NCBI GenBank assembly: GCA_030144725.1
Contig: JASKMD010000005.1
Span: 1,543,476 to 1,607,475, forward strand
Direction: 5' to 3'
DNA from: Haematococcus lacustris
Lineage: Eukaryota > Chlorophyta > Chlorophyceae > Chlamydomonadales > Haematococcaceae
Length of the DNA: 64,000 nt
The notes below the pieces were generated by a model. It did not search any database, had not been told where the DNA came from, and saw only the letters and a list, made by a program, of their open reading frames with translations. Made by a program: the position numbers and the translations under genes. Below, in pieces: positions 12,401-23,400 of the stretch. Position 1 is the first letter of the stretch, and each line of letters starts with the position of its first letter.

Positions 12401-12639
12401 GTCAATGGCCCATCCTGCGGAATGTGGGACTACGTGTCCCTCCAAGTTTTGGGACTCAATAAGTAAAAATCAGCCCTTACCAAACGCTTATCGCCCCACA
12501 CACTGCTTGGTCTTTTAGAGGCTGAAAGCGTTGAGGGTGTCTTGATGTCCTGGTCTTTGGTCATTGGGCGCGCCTCGGCACTGCCTCGGTGTTTGGCGGA
12601 GCACAGGGAGAAGTCTAAGCGCACTGTCAGGTCAGACAA
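3454..12639 (-). CDS. Kinesin-14 with N-terminal calponin-homology domain (KCH type)
   Basis: A microtubule motor with an actin-binding-type CH domain. Phase-consistent exons are 12639-12481, 12414-12184 and 12096 to about 11649 (CH domain: [21 protein letters not shown], then [18 protein letters not shown]), then 11357-10987 (coiled coil). The motor core is in 10358-10087 (neck and start, [15 protein letters not shown]), 9655-9504 (P-loop [13 protein letters not shown]), 9158-9018, 7805-7583 (switch I NEHSSRSH, switch II DLAGSE), 6773-6722 ([10 protein letters not shown]) and 6308-6107. A second coiled coil is in 5176-5003. The tail follows in 4839-4804 and 4434-4145, ending in a Pro/Ser-rich exon at the TGA at 3454. 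The neck directly before the motor is the kinesin-14 signature, so minus-end motility is expected. I could not phase the junction between the CH and coiled-coil exons (11649/11357) or the entry to the last exon. Introns host several transposon relics. Confidence 0.9.
5234..5632. mobile_element. hAT-type non-autonomous element with BED-finger remnant
   Basis: A 399-bp element in a kinesin intron, flanked by a perfect 8-bp duplication CATGCATG (5226-5233 and 5633-5640). The termini are inverted: CTATGATGGGTA at the left and CAGTGATGGGTA on the complement of the right, with two mismatches. Inside, plus-strand codons near 5409-5485 read [21 protein letters not shown], a BED-type zinc-finger fragment, then stop. 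Length, TSD and finger fit a deleted hAT transposon. About 150 bp near 5281-5420 is similar to the element at 38690-39174. Confidence 0.85.
6465..6614 (+). mobile_element. Solo 3' end of the dispersed Fanzor-like element family
   Basis: A roughly 150-bp block beginning GAGCCCAGTGGTCTGTCCCG and ending TGAATGAGTTTTGTTGG lies in a kinesin intron. Near-identical blocks end at 8972, 14211 and 25208, and a short piece sits at 26667-26694. At 14 kb the block follows a RuvC-III-like coding tail, which is why I link the family to Fanzor-like elements. Confidence 0.75.
7979..8972 (+). mobile_element. Non-autonomous element with internal 46-bp array, flanked by 28-bp direct repeats
   Basis: A roughly 1-kb insertion in the kinesin intron between the exons ending at 9018 and starting at 7805. 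It is bounded by identical 28-bp direct repeats (7951-7978 and 8971-8998, starting GGCCTGAAAAGGCATCAGGG). Its parts are the 46-bp tandem array, a short segment with an acceptor-like TGCTCGCAG and an open frame ([11 protein letters not shown]...CSQKPSP, stop TAG near 8774), and the family 3' block ending TTTTGTTGG. The same order of parts recurs at about 24.5-25.2 kb. Confidence 0.72.
7999..8645. repeat. 46-bp tandem array, about 14 units
   Basis: The unit starts CCCCGCACATAGCACACAGC and ends TTGCCCTGGTTG. Two units carry an 11-bp partial internal duplication (ACGCACATAGC). Because 46 is not a multiple of three, all minus-strand frames are open and produce long Cys-rich spurious ORFs. A decayed version is at 24665-24835. 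Confidence 0.92.
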
Positions 12640-12941
12640 CGTTCAGTAAGGACTTTGGTCAAGCATTGTCGTCAAGCCTAGACTAACATGAATGTCACAG
12701 TGAAGGTTTGGATACGAATTCTGCCGTAAAAGGTTCACAGGTCCAGGAGGGCGTTTCCACTCTGGCGGCAGTGCCTTAAGCATGCCCAACTCCAGTCGAG
12801 CAAGCTGTATATGAGCATCCGCATGTATGCATCACGGTCGTGCTTAGCAAGTGCAGGCCTGGCAGTGATCCACACTCAATGTGTCACAGCTAGCTGGACT
12901 ACGGCTAGTACCTATCATAAGCCAACACAGCTGGTGTGGTA
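12640..12941. other. Upstream region of the kinesin gene
   Basis: About 300 bp between the inferred kinesin ATG (12639) and the transposon boundary. I see no confident promoter motif or additional exon in it. Confidence 0.4.
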
Positions 12942-12984
12942 CACTGTTATACCAATCCGGCATAAACATCGTGCTGGTGAACAT

Positions 12985-13401
12985 TAGGGCACGACTGTTA
13001 ACGTTAACATCCTGATGTTTGGGCCTGTTAACGTGGTTTAACAAATGTTTAACATACCCGTTTTGCTACCCTGGGACTGCGTCTCACTGGCCACTTCTGC
13101 CTGCATAGTGTCGCTGGGTGCATTGCCGTCTCGCGACCAGAACGACAGCAAGAAATGACTCGTATCACGACTAAGGAGCGACCGGCCAACCTAGAACTCT
13201 ATTTCTAGGTTTCTAGGCTCAGGAAAAATTTCTAGGTTTCCGGCCGGCCAACCTAGAATTCTATTTCTTGGTTTCTAGGCTCAGGAAAAATTTCTAGGTT
13301 TCCGAGCCACCTAGAATTCTATGGGCGTACCCTATTCACGACCAAGCGGTCAAGTTTAACAAAACGGTTTAACATTAACATTAACACGTCCGGTCGTGCA
13401 C
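12985..13401. mobile_element. 417-bp element nested in Fanzor-like copy 1
   Basis: It is flanked by TGAACAT on both sides (12978-12984 and 13402-13408). The uninterrupted sequence exists in copy 2 (CGTGCTGGTGAACATACGCC near 59483-59502), which serves as the empty site. The ends are inverted (GCACGAC inward at left, GTCGTGC at right), each followed by TTAAC-rich sequence. The interior carries a roughly 68-bp unit repeated about 2.5 times at 13184-13322 (core TTTCTAGGCTCAGGAAAAAT). No coding capacity is seen. Confidence 0.8.
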
Positions 13402-13754
13402 TGAACATACGCCCTGTGAACATGCTCCATGTAATTGATGTGTAATGGACCTCACTTCCGCCCCACTCCGGTTGCCGGCGCTCCGGTTAGATGCCGACCT
13501 GATGCACACCCCAACACGGCCACTCCGCTTCGATAATGTAACTAAATCCCTGAGATGCCCCCGAGGGCTAAACGCAAGCGCCCCGCCTCCCCCGCGCAGA
13601 GTGCAGCCGGTAAGCCGAGATGCTGAACGACAGGCTAGGCTCCCCCGAAGCTAACTGACGACGCGACGCAAATCCCGGCGGCGGCCCCACCCCCCCCTGC
13701 CCCAGCCCAGGCTCCCCCAGCACCTGGCCCAGCCCCACCACCCCAGGCCCCCCC

Positions 13755-13998
13755 AGGGGGCAGGTGGCTGGACCGGGACACCAACGGGTGCCTGAACTTG
13801 CAGCGCATTGGGGAGAGCAGGCAGCGCCCCATAGAGCTGTGCAGATGGGATGACCTTGAGGCTCTGCCCCCCATAGGCAAGGAGTACCAGCAGCGCTACA
13901 AGCTGGTCAATGACCGGCTGCCCAAAGGCAGGCAGTGGTTGCACCGGGCTGCTGAGTACCGGCGGGGCATTGATGGTCGGGCCCGCAACAATGCATAA
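13755..13998 (+). pseudogene. Fanzor/TnpB-like C-terminal remnant (RuvC-III region)
   Basis: The frame reads WLDRDTNGCLNLQRIGES, then RPIELCRWDDLEALPPIGK, ending RARNNA and TAA. DRD.N..LN.qRIgeS aligns with DRDCNAALNMQRIGES of the 60-kb copy and with the RuvC-III DRD.NAA.N motif of the TnpB/Fanzor families. Here the Ala-Ala pair is replaced by Gly-Cys. RuvC-I and RuvC-II are absent, so this piece cannot be an active nuclease. Confidence 0.65.
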
Positions 13999-14484
13999 GG
14001 CCCTAGTAGTTTCACACAGGCTGTCAGCCTTACAAAGCATAATGCTGTTAGTTTTGATGAGGAGCCCAGTGGTCTGTCCCGGGAAAGTGCCACCAGAGTG
14101 GGGTTTGCAGTCATCAAGGGTGCGACCGAGGATGCTACAACTTGTTTGTAGTAGCTGAGTGAGATTACCCACAGCCCAACATGTTGTTCCATGTTGAATA
14201 AGTTTTGTTGGTCTGTATATGAGCATCCTTAAGAAGTGAAGATGATGACATGATAATGCATGCTCTGGTGGTACCAACCGCTGGTCCATCAAGGACCTCA
14301 AGGCACCTTGTATTCCTGTTTTGTTTCCACTGTTTACAGCTATCTAGCCCTGCTGCTGTCTGCCTGCGTGTCTGCTTAACTGCCCCCTTGCCTGGCCGCC
14401 GCTTGCCCGCTTTTGCTTGCTTCACCGCTGCACACTGGCTTGGTTACTAGGGCTGGTGTAGGACCCTTGTCCTTGGCCTTGGCG

Positions 14485-17400
14485 CTACCGTTGGCCTTGA
14501 CCTTGCCCCTGCCGTTGGCCATGGCCTTGTCCTTGCGTAGCCGCCTGGTATGCAGGAACCATGACTACCTTGTTGCCCACTCGCTTCTGCACCATTGCCA
14601 CCTCCATGCCTGGAGGGGGAGGGGAGTACCCATACCCATACCCCTGTGGGTAGGCATAGCCCCATGTGCCCCCAGCCTGCCCCGCCTGCTGCTGCTGCTG
14701 CTGCTGCTGTGCATAGTGTTGTGTGTACTGCTGCATGTACTGCTGGGCATACTGTTGGGCACCTGCTGTGTACTGTTGGGCATAGTGTTGGGCGTAGCCT
14801 TGCTGATAGGCAGCCATGTATGCGGCTGCCTGCTGGTGCTGAGCTTGCACCGCAGCGGCAGCTGCCAGGGCCCCTGCTGCATGGGCTTGGTTCTGAGCCG
14901 GCATCGGGGACACCAGAGCTTGAGGTGAGCTCATCAACGAGGCATGGGAAGGAGCAGTAGTGCTGGGTGTTGCGGAGAGTTGGTTGGGCGGAATGATAAC
15001 TGGCGCAGGCCGGGCGGGCCGCGGGGGTGATGGCGGGCCCCCGACAGGGCTGCTGCCGCCGCCGCCTTGACCGGTCCGGCTTTGCATCACGCCATTCACG
15101 CGGCCCAGTAGCTGCATTGCCATGTTGGACTGCTGCACCAAGCGCTTGAAGCGATGCAGAGTTTGCGGGCGGCGCGGCTGGGTGGGACCAGCGCCCGGTT
15201 GAGGCGCGGCGGGCGCGGGAGGCGGATTGGAGATTGCGGCGATGACTTTTGGAATGCTCATGAGAGGGAGTGACTCCCAACCCGTAGCAGGTTTGCGCAG
15301 CGGGTCAAGAGCTATGGTGTCCAGGTGTTTCTGTAAGAACAGCCACTTCTGGTGCGCCGTGTCCTTCACCGCCTGTGCTTTCACGGCGGCAGCTCGCTCA
15401 CGCTGTGCCTCAACTGACTCAGCGGTTGTAATCGCGCCGCCTTGAGCTGCCGGCGCCACCGGAGCATCCGAAGGTACGGCAAGGCTGCCGATTGCGTCCA
15501 CCACGCGTCGAGCATCTTGGTCGGCGGAGTCTTTGCCCACGGAGTGAGAGGCCGGGGAGGAAGGGCGGGCAGCGGGGCTGCCCGACTTTAGGTCGTCCGA
15601 GGCAATGGCGGTGGTGGTTGGGTGCGTGAGAGGTGCAGCGGTGGCGGAGGCGGCGGCAGCCTCCACAGGTGCAATGGGTGCCTTTGGAGGAGAGGGGGGA
15701 TCAGGAGAGCGGAGCAGGGCGGTAAGGAGGGCAAGGGCCTGCAGCACAGCCAAGGGGCAAGCAGCATGCAGCATGGAAGCCGAAAAAGGAACAAGGGGTG
15801 CAGAACATTGGTGGGTCATGGATGTGAGGACGGAGGTGCAATTCTGGTGGTGGGTGGGTGAGTGGTGGCACAAAGTCATGTGCAATCTATCCCCATCGCC
15901 ATCCCCATCGCCATCCCCATCCCCATCCCCATCCCCATCCCCATCCCCATCCCCATCCCCATCCCCATCCCCATCCCCATCCCCATCCCCATCCCCATCC
16001 CCATCCCCATCCCCATCCCCATCCCCATCCCCATCCCCCGTCCCCCGTCCCCCATCCCCATCCCGCAACCCCCACACCCTCACCCCTCACCCCCAACCCC
16101 CACACCCTCCCCCCTCCCCCCTCCCCCCCACCCCCTCACCCACCTGCTTGCATCCAGCTGATGTGCTGGCGTCCAGGGGCACGGCCGGCTGCCCGTGGTG
16201 CAGTGGCCAGGGGTTGTCAGAGAAGGCGACCTCATGCAAGGCCCTGAGCAGGCTGAGCTGGGGGGGCAGCCAGGTCAGCTGGTTGCTCATGACCTTCAGG
16301 GTCTTCAGCTTCACGAGCTGGGTCAGGGTGTCCGGCAGCACCTGGCGGGAGCCATGGGGGACACAGGCAGGGATCAGGGGGGGGCTCGAGACCTAGGCAC
16401 AGGGGCGGGGGATGGGGTCGATGGCAGGGGAGGGGGCGGCGGGTGGGGTCAGGGGCAGGGGTAGGTGGCGGATCGGGTCAGGCGCAGGGGAGGGCGGAGG
16501 ATGGGGAGGAGTGTTCACAGGATCGGGGTATGGGGATGGAAGTGAGGAGAGGGGCTGGGGCGCCAGAGCCAGGACCAGGTCATCCAGGTGCAAGCCATGA
16601 AATCAGCCTCCTGCAGACGGCTCTCTATCTATGCCTCGTGTGCACCACCATGTGTCTGTGCATGCTGCCAAGAAGTGGTTTGCTGCGTGGGTGTCCAACC
16701 AGTATAACCACCTACCCTCCCTGCCGTCTTTCCTTCCCCTTCCCCTTCCCCTTCCCCTGCCCCTGCCCCTGCCCCTGCCCCTTCCCCTGCCCCTTCCCCT
16801 GCCCCTTCCCCTGCCTGAATGCTGCTCCGTTCCTAGCCCCTGCCTGGGCCAGGCAGTCCTTGCAGCCTGCTCCTGCACATACCGTGAGCTGGTTGCCCGA
16901 CACGTCCAGCAGCCTCAGTGCCCGGCACTCCCCGAGGGCGGGGCTGAGCAGGGCCAGCCTGTTGGCTGCCAGGCTCAGGGCCTTCAGCTCCACCAGCTGG
17001 CTGATGCTGTCAGGCAGCTCCTGCAGACAATCAGCAAAACAGCTGTCAGGGTGGGGGTGGGGGTGGGGGTGGGGGTGGGGGTGGGGGTGGGGGTGGGGGT
17101 GGGGGTGGGGGTGGGGGTGGGGGTGGGGGTGGGGGTGGGGGTGGGGGTGGGGGTGGGGGTGGGGGTGGGGGTGGGGGTGGGGGTGGGGGTGGGGGTGGGG
17201 GTGGGGGTGGGGGTGGGGGTGGGGGTGGGGGTGGGGGTGGGGGTGGGGGTGGGGGTGGGGGTGGGGGTGGGGGTGGGGGTGGGGGTGGGGGTGGGGGTGG
17301 GGGTGGGGGTGGGGGTGGGGGTGGGGGTGGGGGTGGGGGTGGGGGTGGGGGTGGGGGTGGGGGTGGGGGTGGGGGTGGGGGTGGGGGTGGGGGTGGGGGT

Positions 17401-20400
17401 GGGGGTGGGGGTGGGGGTGGGGGTGGGGGTGGGGGTGGGGGTGGGGGTGGGGGTGGGGGTGGGGGTGGGGGTGGGGGTGGGGGTGGGGGTGGGGGTGGGG
17501 GTGGGGGTGGGGGTGGGGGTGGGGGTGGGGGTGGGGGTGGGGGTGGGGGTGGGGGTGGGGGTGGGGGTGGGGGTGGGGGTGGGGGTGGGGGTGGGGGTGG
17601 GGGTGGGGGTGGGGGTGGGGGTGGGGGTGGGGGTGGGGGTGGGGGTGGGGGTGGGGGTGGGGGTGGGGGTGGGGGTGGGGGTGGGGGTGGGGGTGGGGGT
17701 GGGGGTGGGGGTGGGGGTGGGGGTGGGGGTGGGGGTGGGGGTGGGGGTGGGGGTGGGGGTGGGGGTGGGGGTGGGGGTGGGGGTGGGGGTGGGGGTGGGG
17801 GTGGGGGTGGGGGTGGGGGTGGGGGTGGGGGTGGGGGTGGGGGTGGGGGTGGGGGTGGGGGTGGGGGTGGGGGTGGGGGTGGGGGTGGGGGTGGGGGTGG
17901 GGGTGGGGGTGGGGGTGGGGGTGGGGGTGGGGGTGGGGGTGGGGGTGGGGGTGGGGGTGGGGGTGGGGGTGGGGGTGGGGGTGGGGGTGGGGGTGGGGGT
18001 GGGGGCGATCCCCGAAGCCGCGTCCACTCACTGCGATATGGTTGCCCTGCAGTACCAGCGCCTGCAGCTGTGAGTACGGCTTCAAGTCAGTGGGCAGGGA
18101 AGCGATGGCGTTGCAGGAGGCCATGAGGATGGTGAGGCGGGGCAGGCGCAAGAGCACCTGGGCACACCAGGCCATTGGGGGGTGAGGGCCAGGCCTGGCT
18201 AAGCTGCTGGCTCCACTGAGTACCCTGTGGCAGCCCCAGCTGCCGCCCTGCCCCCTGCCGCCCTGACGCCCTGCCCCCTGCCGCTCTGCCGCCCCGCCGC
18301 CCCGCTGCCCTGGCGCCCCACCGCCCTGCCGCCCTGCCGCCCTGCCGCCCTCCTTGTCCCCTCACCTCTGGCAGCTGCTCCAGCTTGTTGTTGTCCAGCA
18401 CAATGGTGGTCAGGCCCGACAGGGAGTCCAGCTGCGGGGGGAGGCTAGCCAGCTGGTTGTTGGCCAGCTTGAGCTGCTGCACAGCTGCGCCATGGTATGA
18501 CATCACCTGGGGCGGCAGCAGGTTCCCAGGCAGGGCAGACAGGCTGTAAGCAGGCAGGCTGTAAGCAGGCTGTGTCAGCTGCCTGCTGCCCTGCTGCCCT
18601 GCACTGGCCCCTATGGCAGCAGTAGGCGGCAGCAGACAGGCAGGTCTGAAGTAGCAGCCGGATGCAGATGCGGCTGGACCAGCTGCAGGGGCAGGCTGAT
18701 GTGCATACCTTACCACCCCATCCCACCATCAGCCTGCACCTGCACCTGCACCTGCACCTGCACCTGCACCTGCACCTGCACCTGCACCTGCACCTGCACC
18801 TGCACCTGCACCTGCACCTGCACCTGCACCTGCACCCACAGCCTTCACTGCGTACACCAGGCCAGGACAGGCAGGCAGGGCAGGGGAGGGGAGGGGGGGG
18901 GGTGACGGGCCAGTCAGCTGGCCTGTTGCTGTGGCAGGTGCAGGAAGGTGGGAGTGGCCGTCAGTGCTGGGCGATTGGGTAATCATGTAATAAGTCGGTA
19001 ATCATCCAGCGCAAAAAACGGTAATAAGTCGAAAAAGTCGTCCTCAAAATGAGTGAACTTTATTACATCGGTAATAGCTCCACCGCCCGTCTGGTACTCC
19101 GCTTATTACTTACCCCCCAACAATCTATCCCATCTTCCGCAAGATTCTTCCGCATCTTCCACAGCCGAACATCCATCGCAGAACAACCAAATAGCGTCCC
19201 AACGCTCTGTAACAACAAGTGCCGATGACGAAGGCGTTGAGGTCAGTAACCGCAGCATGTCCGTCAACGCAGCATGTCAACAACGCGACCCCACTTCTGT
19301 CAGAGTTTTGGAAGAAGCTGCATGCCAGCATGGCCTCACAGCTCAGCGAGTTCTGCAAGGCGGCCACACTGCTAATTGTGACAGTCCCAGGCTCAGTGGA
19401 GGAGGAGCGCTCCTTTTCTGCCATGAACTTCATCAAGGACGAGAGGCGCAACAGCCTCAGTGCCAACCTGTCCAGCACTTTGCGTGTGTACCTTGACAAG
19501 ACCTTCACCCTCAAGACGTTCCCCTACAAAGAGGCCATTGATTACTGGATGGCTGGGGCATCTGCTAGGGGCCGTTACCTAGGGCACAGGGTCAAGGGCT
19601 ACAGCCCAGCCCTGTTGCATGCTGCCCCACTAGGGCTAGAGTGTGGGGCAATGTGGGATACATGGTATATTATTAAATAAACAGTCAAATAATTAGTTAC
19701 TATATAACTAAAGTAATAAAAACTCTTGTTTTGATGTTTTTTATTACACTGAGTAATACGTCTTTGGCGAATCGCCCAGCACTGGTGGCCGTCCTGGGGT
19801 TGCCGTGCAGGCACCAGGGGTGGGTGCTGCTGGGGGCTTGCATGGCCAAGCCAGTTTCAGGCCAAGCGCTGGGCAGCTGATGTCAGAGGGAAGGCTGTTG
19901 CAGGGGGTCGCCTGGCGCCAGTGGCTGGCAGGCAAGGCCCCAGCAAGGCAAGGCGGGCACAGGCTTAGACAGGGTGTTCAAGATGAGGCAGCTGTCATGG
20001 GGCGGTCATGGAGGCAACCAGGGGCTGCCTCTTCAGCCTTTCGAAACCAGGCCAGTACCCCAGCGCTGGGCTGATGCTTGCCCCTGACGTCAGCGGGCGG
20101 GCGGGCGGGCGGGCGGGCGGGCGGGCGGGCGGGCGGGCGGGCGTGTGATGTTATGCAAGCTGGTGTGACCTGAGGTGATCCAGGTGCTGGCCCCCGGCAC
20201 CCCTACCTCTGGCGGGAGCTCCTCCAGGCCGCAGCCAGTCAGGTCCACCTTGTCAGCTGCCGTGTTGCAGAATTCCAGCAGGGCGGCGCCGCCTCTCACC
20301 TCATGCAGCTGCCTGCACAGGGGGGCCAGAGGGCAGGGGGCACAGAATTAAGTACCAGCACGCCCACCCATTCACATCCCTGCCTGCTCATACATCCCCC

Positions 20401-23400
20401 TATACGCCCACCCCAGTCCCTTCACCCAGCGTCAGGTTTCTCCACCTGGTGTCGCCACGCACTCACCCACAGGGGGTCAAGGGGGTCAAGGGGGTCAAGG
20501 GACAGGGCAAGAAAGAAGAAAGGAGAAGGAGACTACTCAAGCAGAGCAGGCGTGCATCAAGCGAGGAGCTCCCGCTTGGAGGGGACGTGGCCTGCTCCTG
20601 CCACCAGCCCTACATGAGGCTTGCCTGCCACCCTACCCGCCCCCTACCCTCCCACCCCCCTACCCGCCCCCTACCCACACGCTCGCCTGCCTTCACGCCT
20701 GACTGCCTGCCACTCTACTTCAGCTTGTGAGCGTCAGGTTTCCCGACCTGGCTACCAAACCTGAATGGCTCCCCCACCCCACCCTTCCACCCCCACCCCC
20801 ACCCTTCCACCCCCACCCCCACCCTTCCACCCCCACCCCACCCCCCCGCCCACCCTCCCACCGCCCACGTCAGACTCCTCTACCTAGCTGGCTACCCCAC
20901 CTGAATGGCGTGGCCAGGGGGTTGCCTTGCAGGTTGATGAGGCGCAGTGCAGTGAGCGCTGCCAGGCTGCTGGGCAGGCGGGTGAGCTGGTTGTGGGAGA
21001 GGTCCAGGGCGGTCAGGCCCGTGAGGGCGGTCTGCAGGCGGGCGGTCCAGCACACTAGGGCAGGTGAGGTAGGGTATGGAGGAGGGGGTGGAGGTGTGGC
21101 AGAGAGGCCTGGGGCGGGGAGGGGTGTAGGGCTGTTCATGGGTAGAGGGTGGGGGAGGGGGCAGAAGAGGAAGGGTCGCAGGAAGGGGGAGTAGGAGGGG
21201 GAGGAAGGGGAGGAGGGGGAGGAGGAGCGGGTTAGTAATGGGAGTTTCTGCAACAAGTGGAAGGTCACGGGTTCGACCCCACCTGACGACGTTAAAAAAT
21301 CACTCTGGTGGATTGGATTGCAAGGTGATCGCAAGGCTGGAGGCGCCAACTTCCCTTAACTCACGCCCCTCAGCGAGGGCATAGTCTTTCTTTCTTTCTT
21401 TTCTTTGCCTCCCGCCTCCCCCCTGCTGACCCACCAGCTGTGTCGGCAGGTGTAGCAGCCCACAGTGAGATAGGTCCAGGCTGGTCAAGGCCGTGTTGTG
21501 GATCTGCAACAACATCGGAGCGGGGATCACGGAGGGCAGCTGCAGCTGCTGTGGCGTGGTGGCGCATGCGGTTGGCAGTTGAACTGACACGGGCCCCCTC
21601 TCCCTGCCCCGGCCCCTCCCCCACCCCCCTGACAATTGCGGGTTGTAAGTTTAGACATGACAGGAGACGGCTATGATGTGGGAGACCGTGCACGCGAAAG
21701 GGTGTGTTGAGCAGCACTGGGTCTTGAGCAGCATTGGGGCAACGACAGCGGGCTTGTGGAGATGCTTGGGGTGGCAGCCCTACAGAGGGCAACTGATGAC
21801 AGGGAAGCAGCAGCAGGGAACGTGTGTATGTACCGTCAGTCGTCTTAAAACCGGACATCTCTTTCCCCGCTCTCGCCCTCGCCCTTGCCTGGCCCGCTGC
21901 TTCCCAGCCACGCTGCCCTGCCGACTTGGCCTGCCCCCGCCCTTGCCCTGACCTGTATGAGCAGCAGCGGGTTGGTGTGGTACAGGGTATCCAGAGGCTC
22001 CACCAGGGCTGTGCCCTCCATCTGCAGCCCCTCCAGGCCCCGCAGCCCACCCACCTCCTTGGGCACGTCACTGATGCCTGAGTCCATCACCCAGGGGAAC
22101 CAAACAGCACGCAGGGGGGCAGGTGGGCAGCGGGTGGGGGGGCAGGCGGGCAGGAGGGTAGGGGGGCGGGCGGGGAGATGCTTGGGAAATGCGGGCAGGT
22201 GGGCAGGGCAGGGGGCGGGGGGCGGGGGGGCTGGCGTGCAGGGGTAGCAGGGCAGACGAGCAGGAAACGGATGCACCAAATGCTGTCACTGCCATGACAC
22301 GAGCCATGCGCAGTGGCATCAATGGCCTCAGCAGCATCCATGACCCTTTTGACGGATGACGTTTGACGAATGCGAGCCATGTTACATGGGTATATAATGC
22401 ATCGCATGTGCTACTCTAACATCTCGTGAGCACCCATTCCAACGCCACAAGCCAGCTGCGAGAGGTAGCTGTGTTGGAACGGATGGTGAGGGTTAGGGTG
22501 AGGGTTATGTGAGCGCCAGCCAGCCGGCGGCCTTGCCCCTCGCCTCCCTGCGCCCCTGACTGCCTCATGGTGCCGCCCCCGCCCCCTGACCTGTGTAGTC
22601 CATGTTCAGCTCCACCAGGGCGGTCAGCAGCGCCACCACGGGGGGGAAGTGAGGCAGCGGGTTGAAGCTGATGTTCAGGGCGTTCAGGGCAGTCAACTGG
22701 GACAGCTCCTGGGACCATGCAGGTGGGTGGGCAGGTGGGCAGGCGGGCGGGCGGGCGGGCGGGCGGGCGGGCGGGCGGGCGGGCGGGCGGGCGGGCGGGC
22801 GGGCAGGTGGGCGGGCATGCGTGCGAGTGGGCTGGCGGGCAAGTAGGTAAGCATCGAGGAGGCAGGGACCAAGTAAGCAGGCAAGCAGGTAGGCAGGAAT
22901 TAGCAGGAACTCCCATGCGCAGCAACCCACACAACGTCGGTTGTATTTTGATCGTTACTTCAGCTGGGTTAGTTGGTCTGCTCACCCCCATGACATCTAG
23001 ACACAGTCAGCATGGTCAGTTGGCAGGTTGCTTCATAGGAAGCACCCCCCATGCCATCACGGTGAAGCCAGACCCAGCGCCCCACCCCGCACTCCTCACT
23101 GCCTGCCCTCACCTGTGCCTGCAGTCTTCTGTGCACTCCCCCACCCCCCACCCCCTTCTCCACCTCCTCCTCCCCTCTTCCTGGGACATGATCAGGCCCA
23201 CCCCCTTCTTCACCTCCTCCTCCCCTCAAGACATAGCAGCCCAAGGGAGGTAGGTAAGGCTCAGTTGGCCACGTTGGGTCACACACCGCCCTCACATCCT
23301 CACACATGTGACCGCAGCACACCATCCCTCACACCACTCAGCCCACCCCATGCTGCCCCCTTTGGCCATCTCCCCTTGCCTGGGGCTGACCCTAACCCTA

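Larger units (their letters stand above)
12942..14211 (+). mobile_element. Internally deleted Fanzor-like element (copy 1)
   Basis: The 5' boundary CACTGTTATACCAATC matches the 5' boundary of copy 2 at 59468. The segment 13403-13672 is almost identical to 59497-59758 (both carry a frame beginning [15 protein letters not shown]). At the CGACGCGACGCA point copy 1 then jumps to a Pro/Ala-rich linker and the RuvC-III-like tail, missing about 1 kb present in copy 2. The coding tail (13755-13998) reads GRWLDRDTNGCLNLQRIGES, then RPIELCRW, and stops TAA. The 3' block ends TTTTGTTGG at 14211. A nested 417-bp insertion lies at 12985-13401. Confidence 0.75.

Noticed and set aside
12944..13402. Regulatory repeat cluster of the kinesin promoter
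   Set aside because: The repeats belong to a 417-bp insertion with target duplications, whose empty site is seen near 59.49 kb.
16443..18185. Long Gly-Trp, Gly-Val, Pro-His or Pro-Thr repeat ORFs over the GGGGGT array
   Set aside because: They come from a perfect hexamer in the intron between two in-phase LRR exons on the minus strand.
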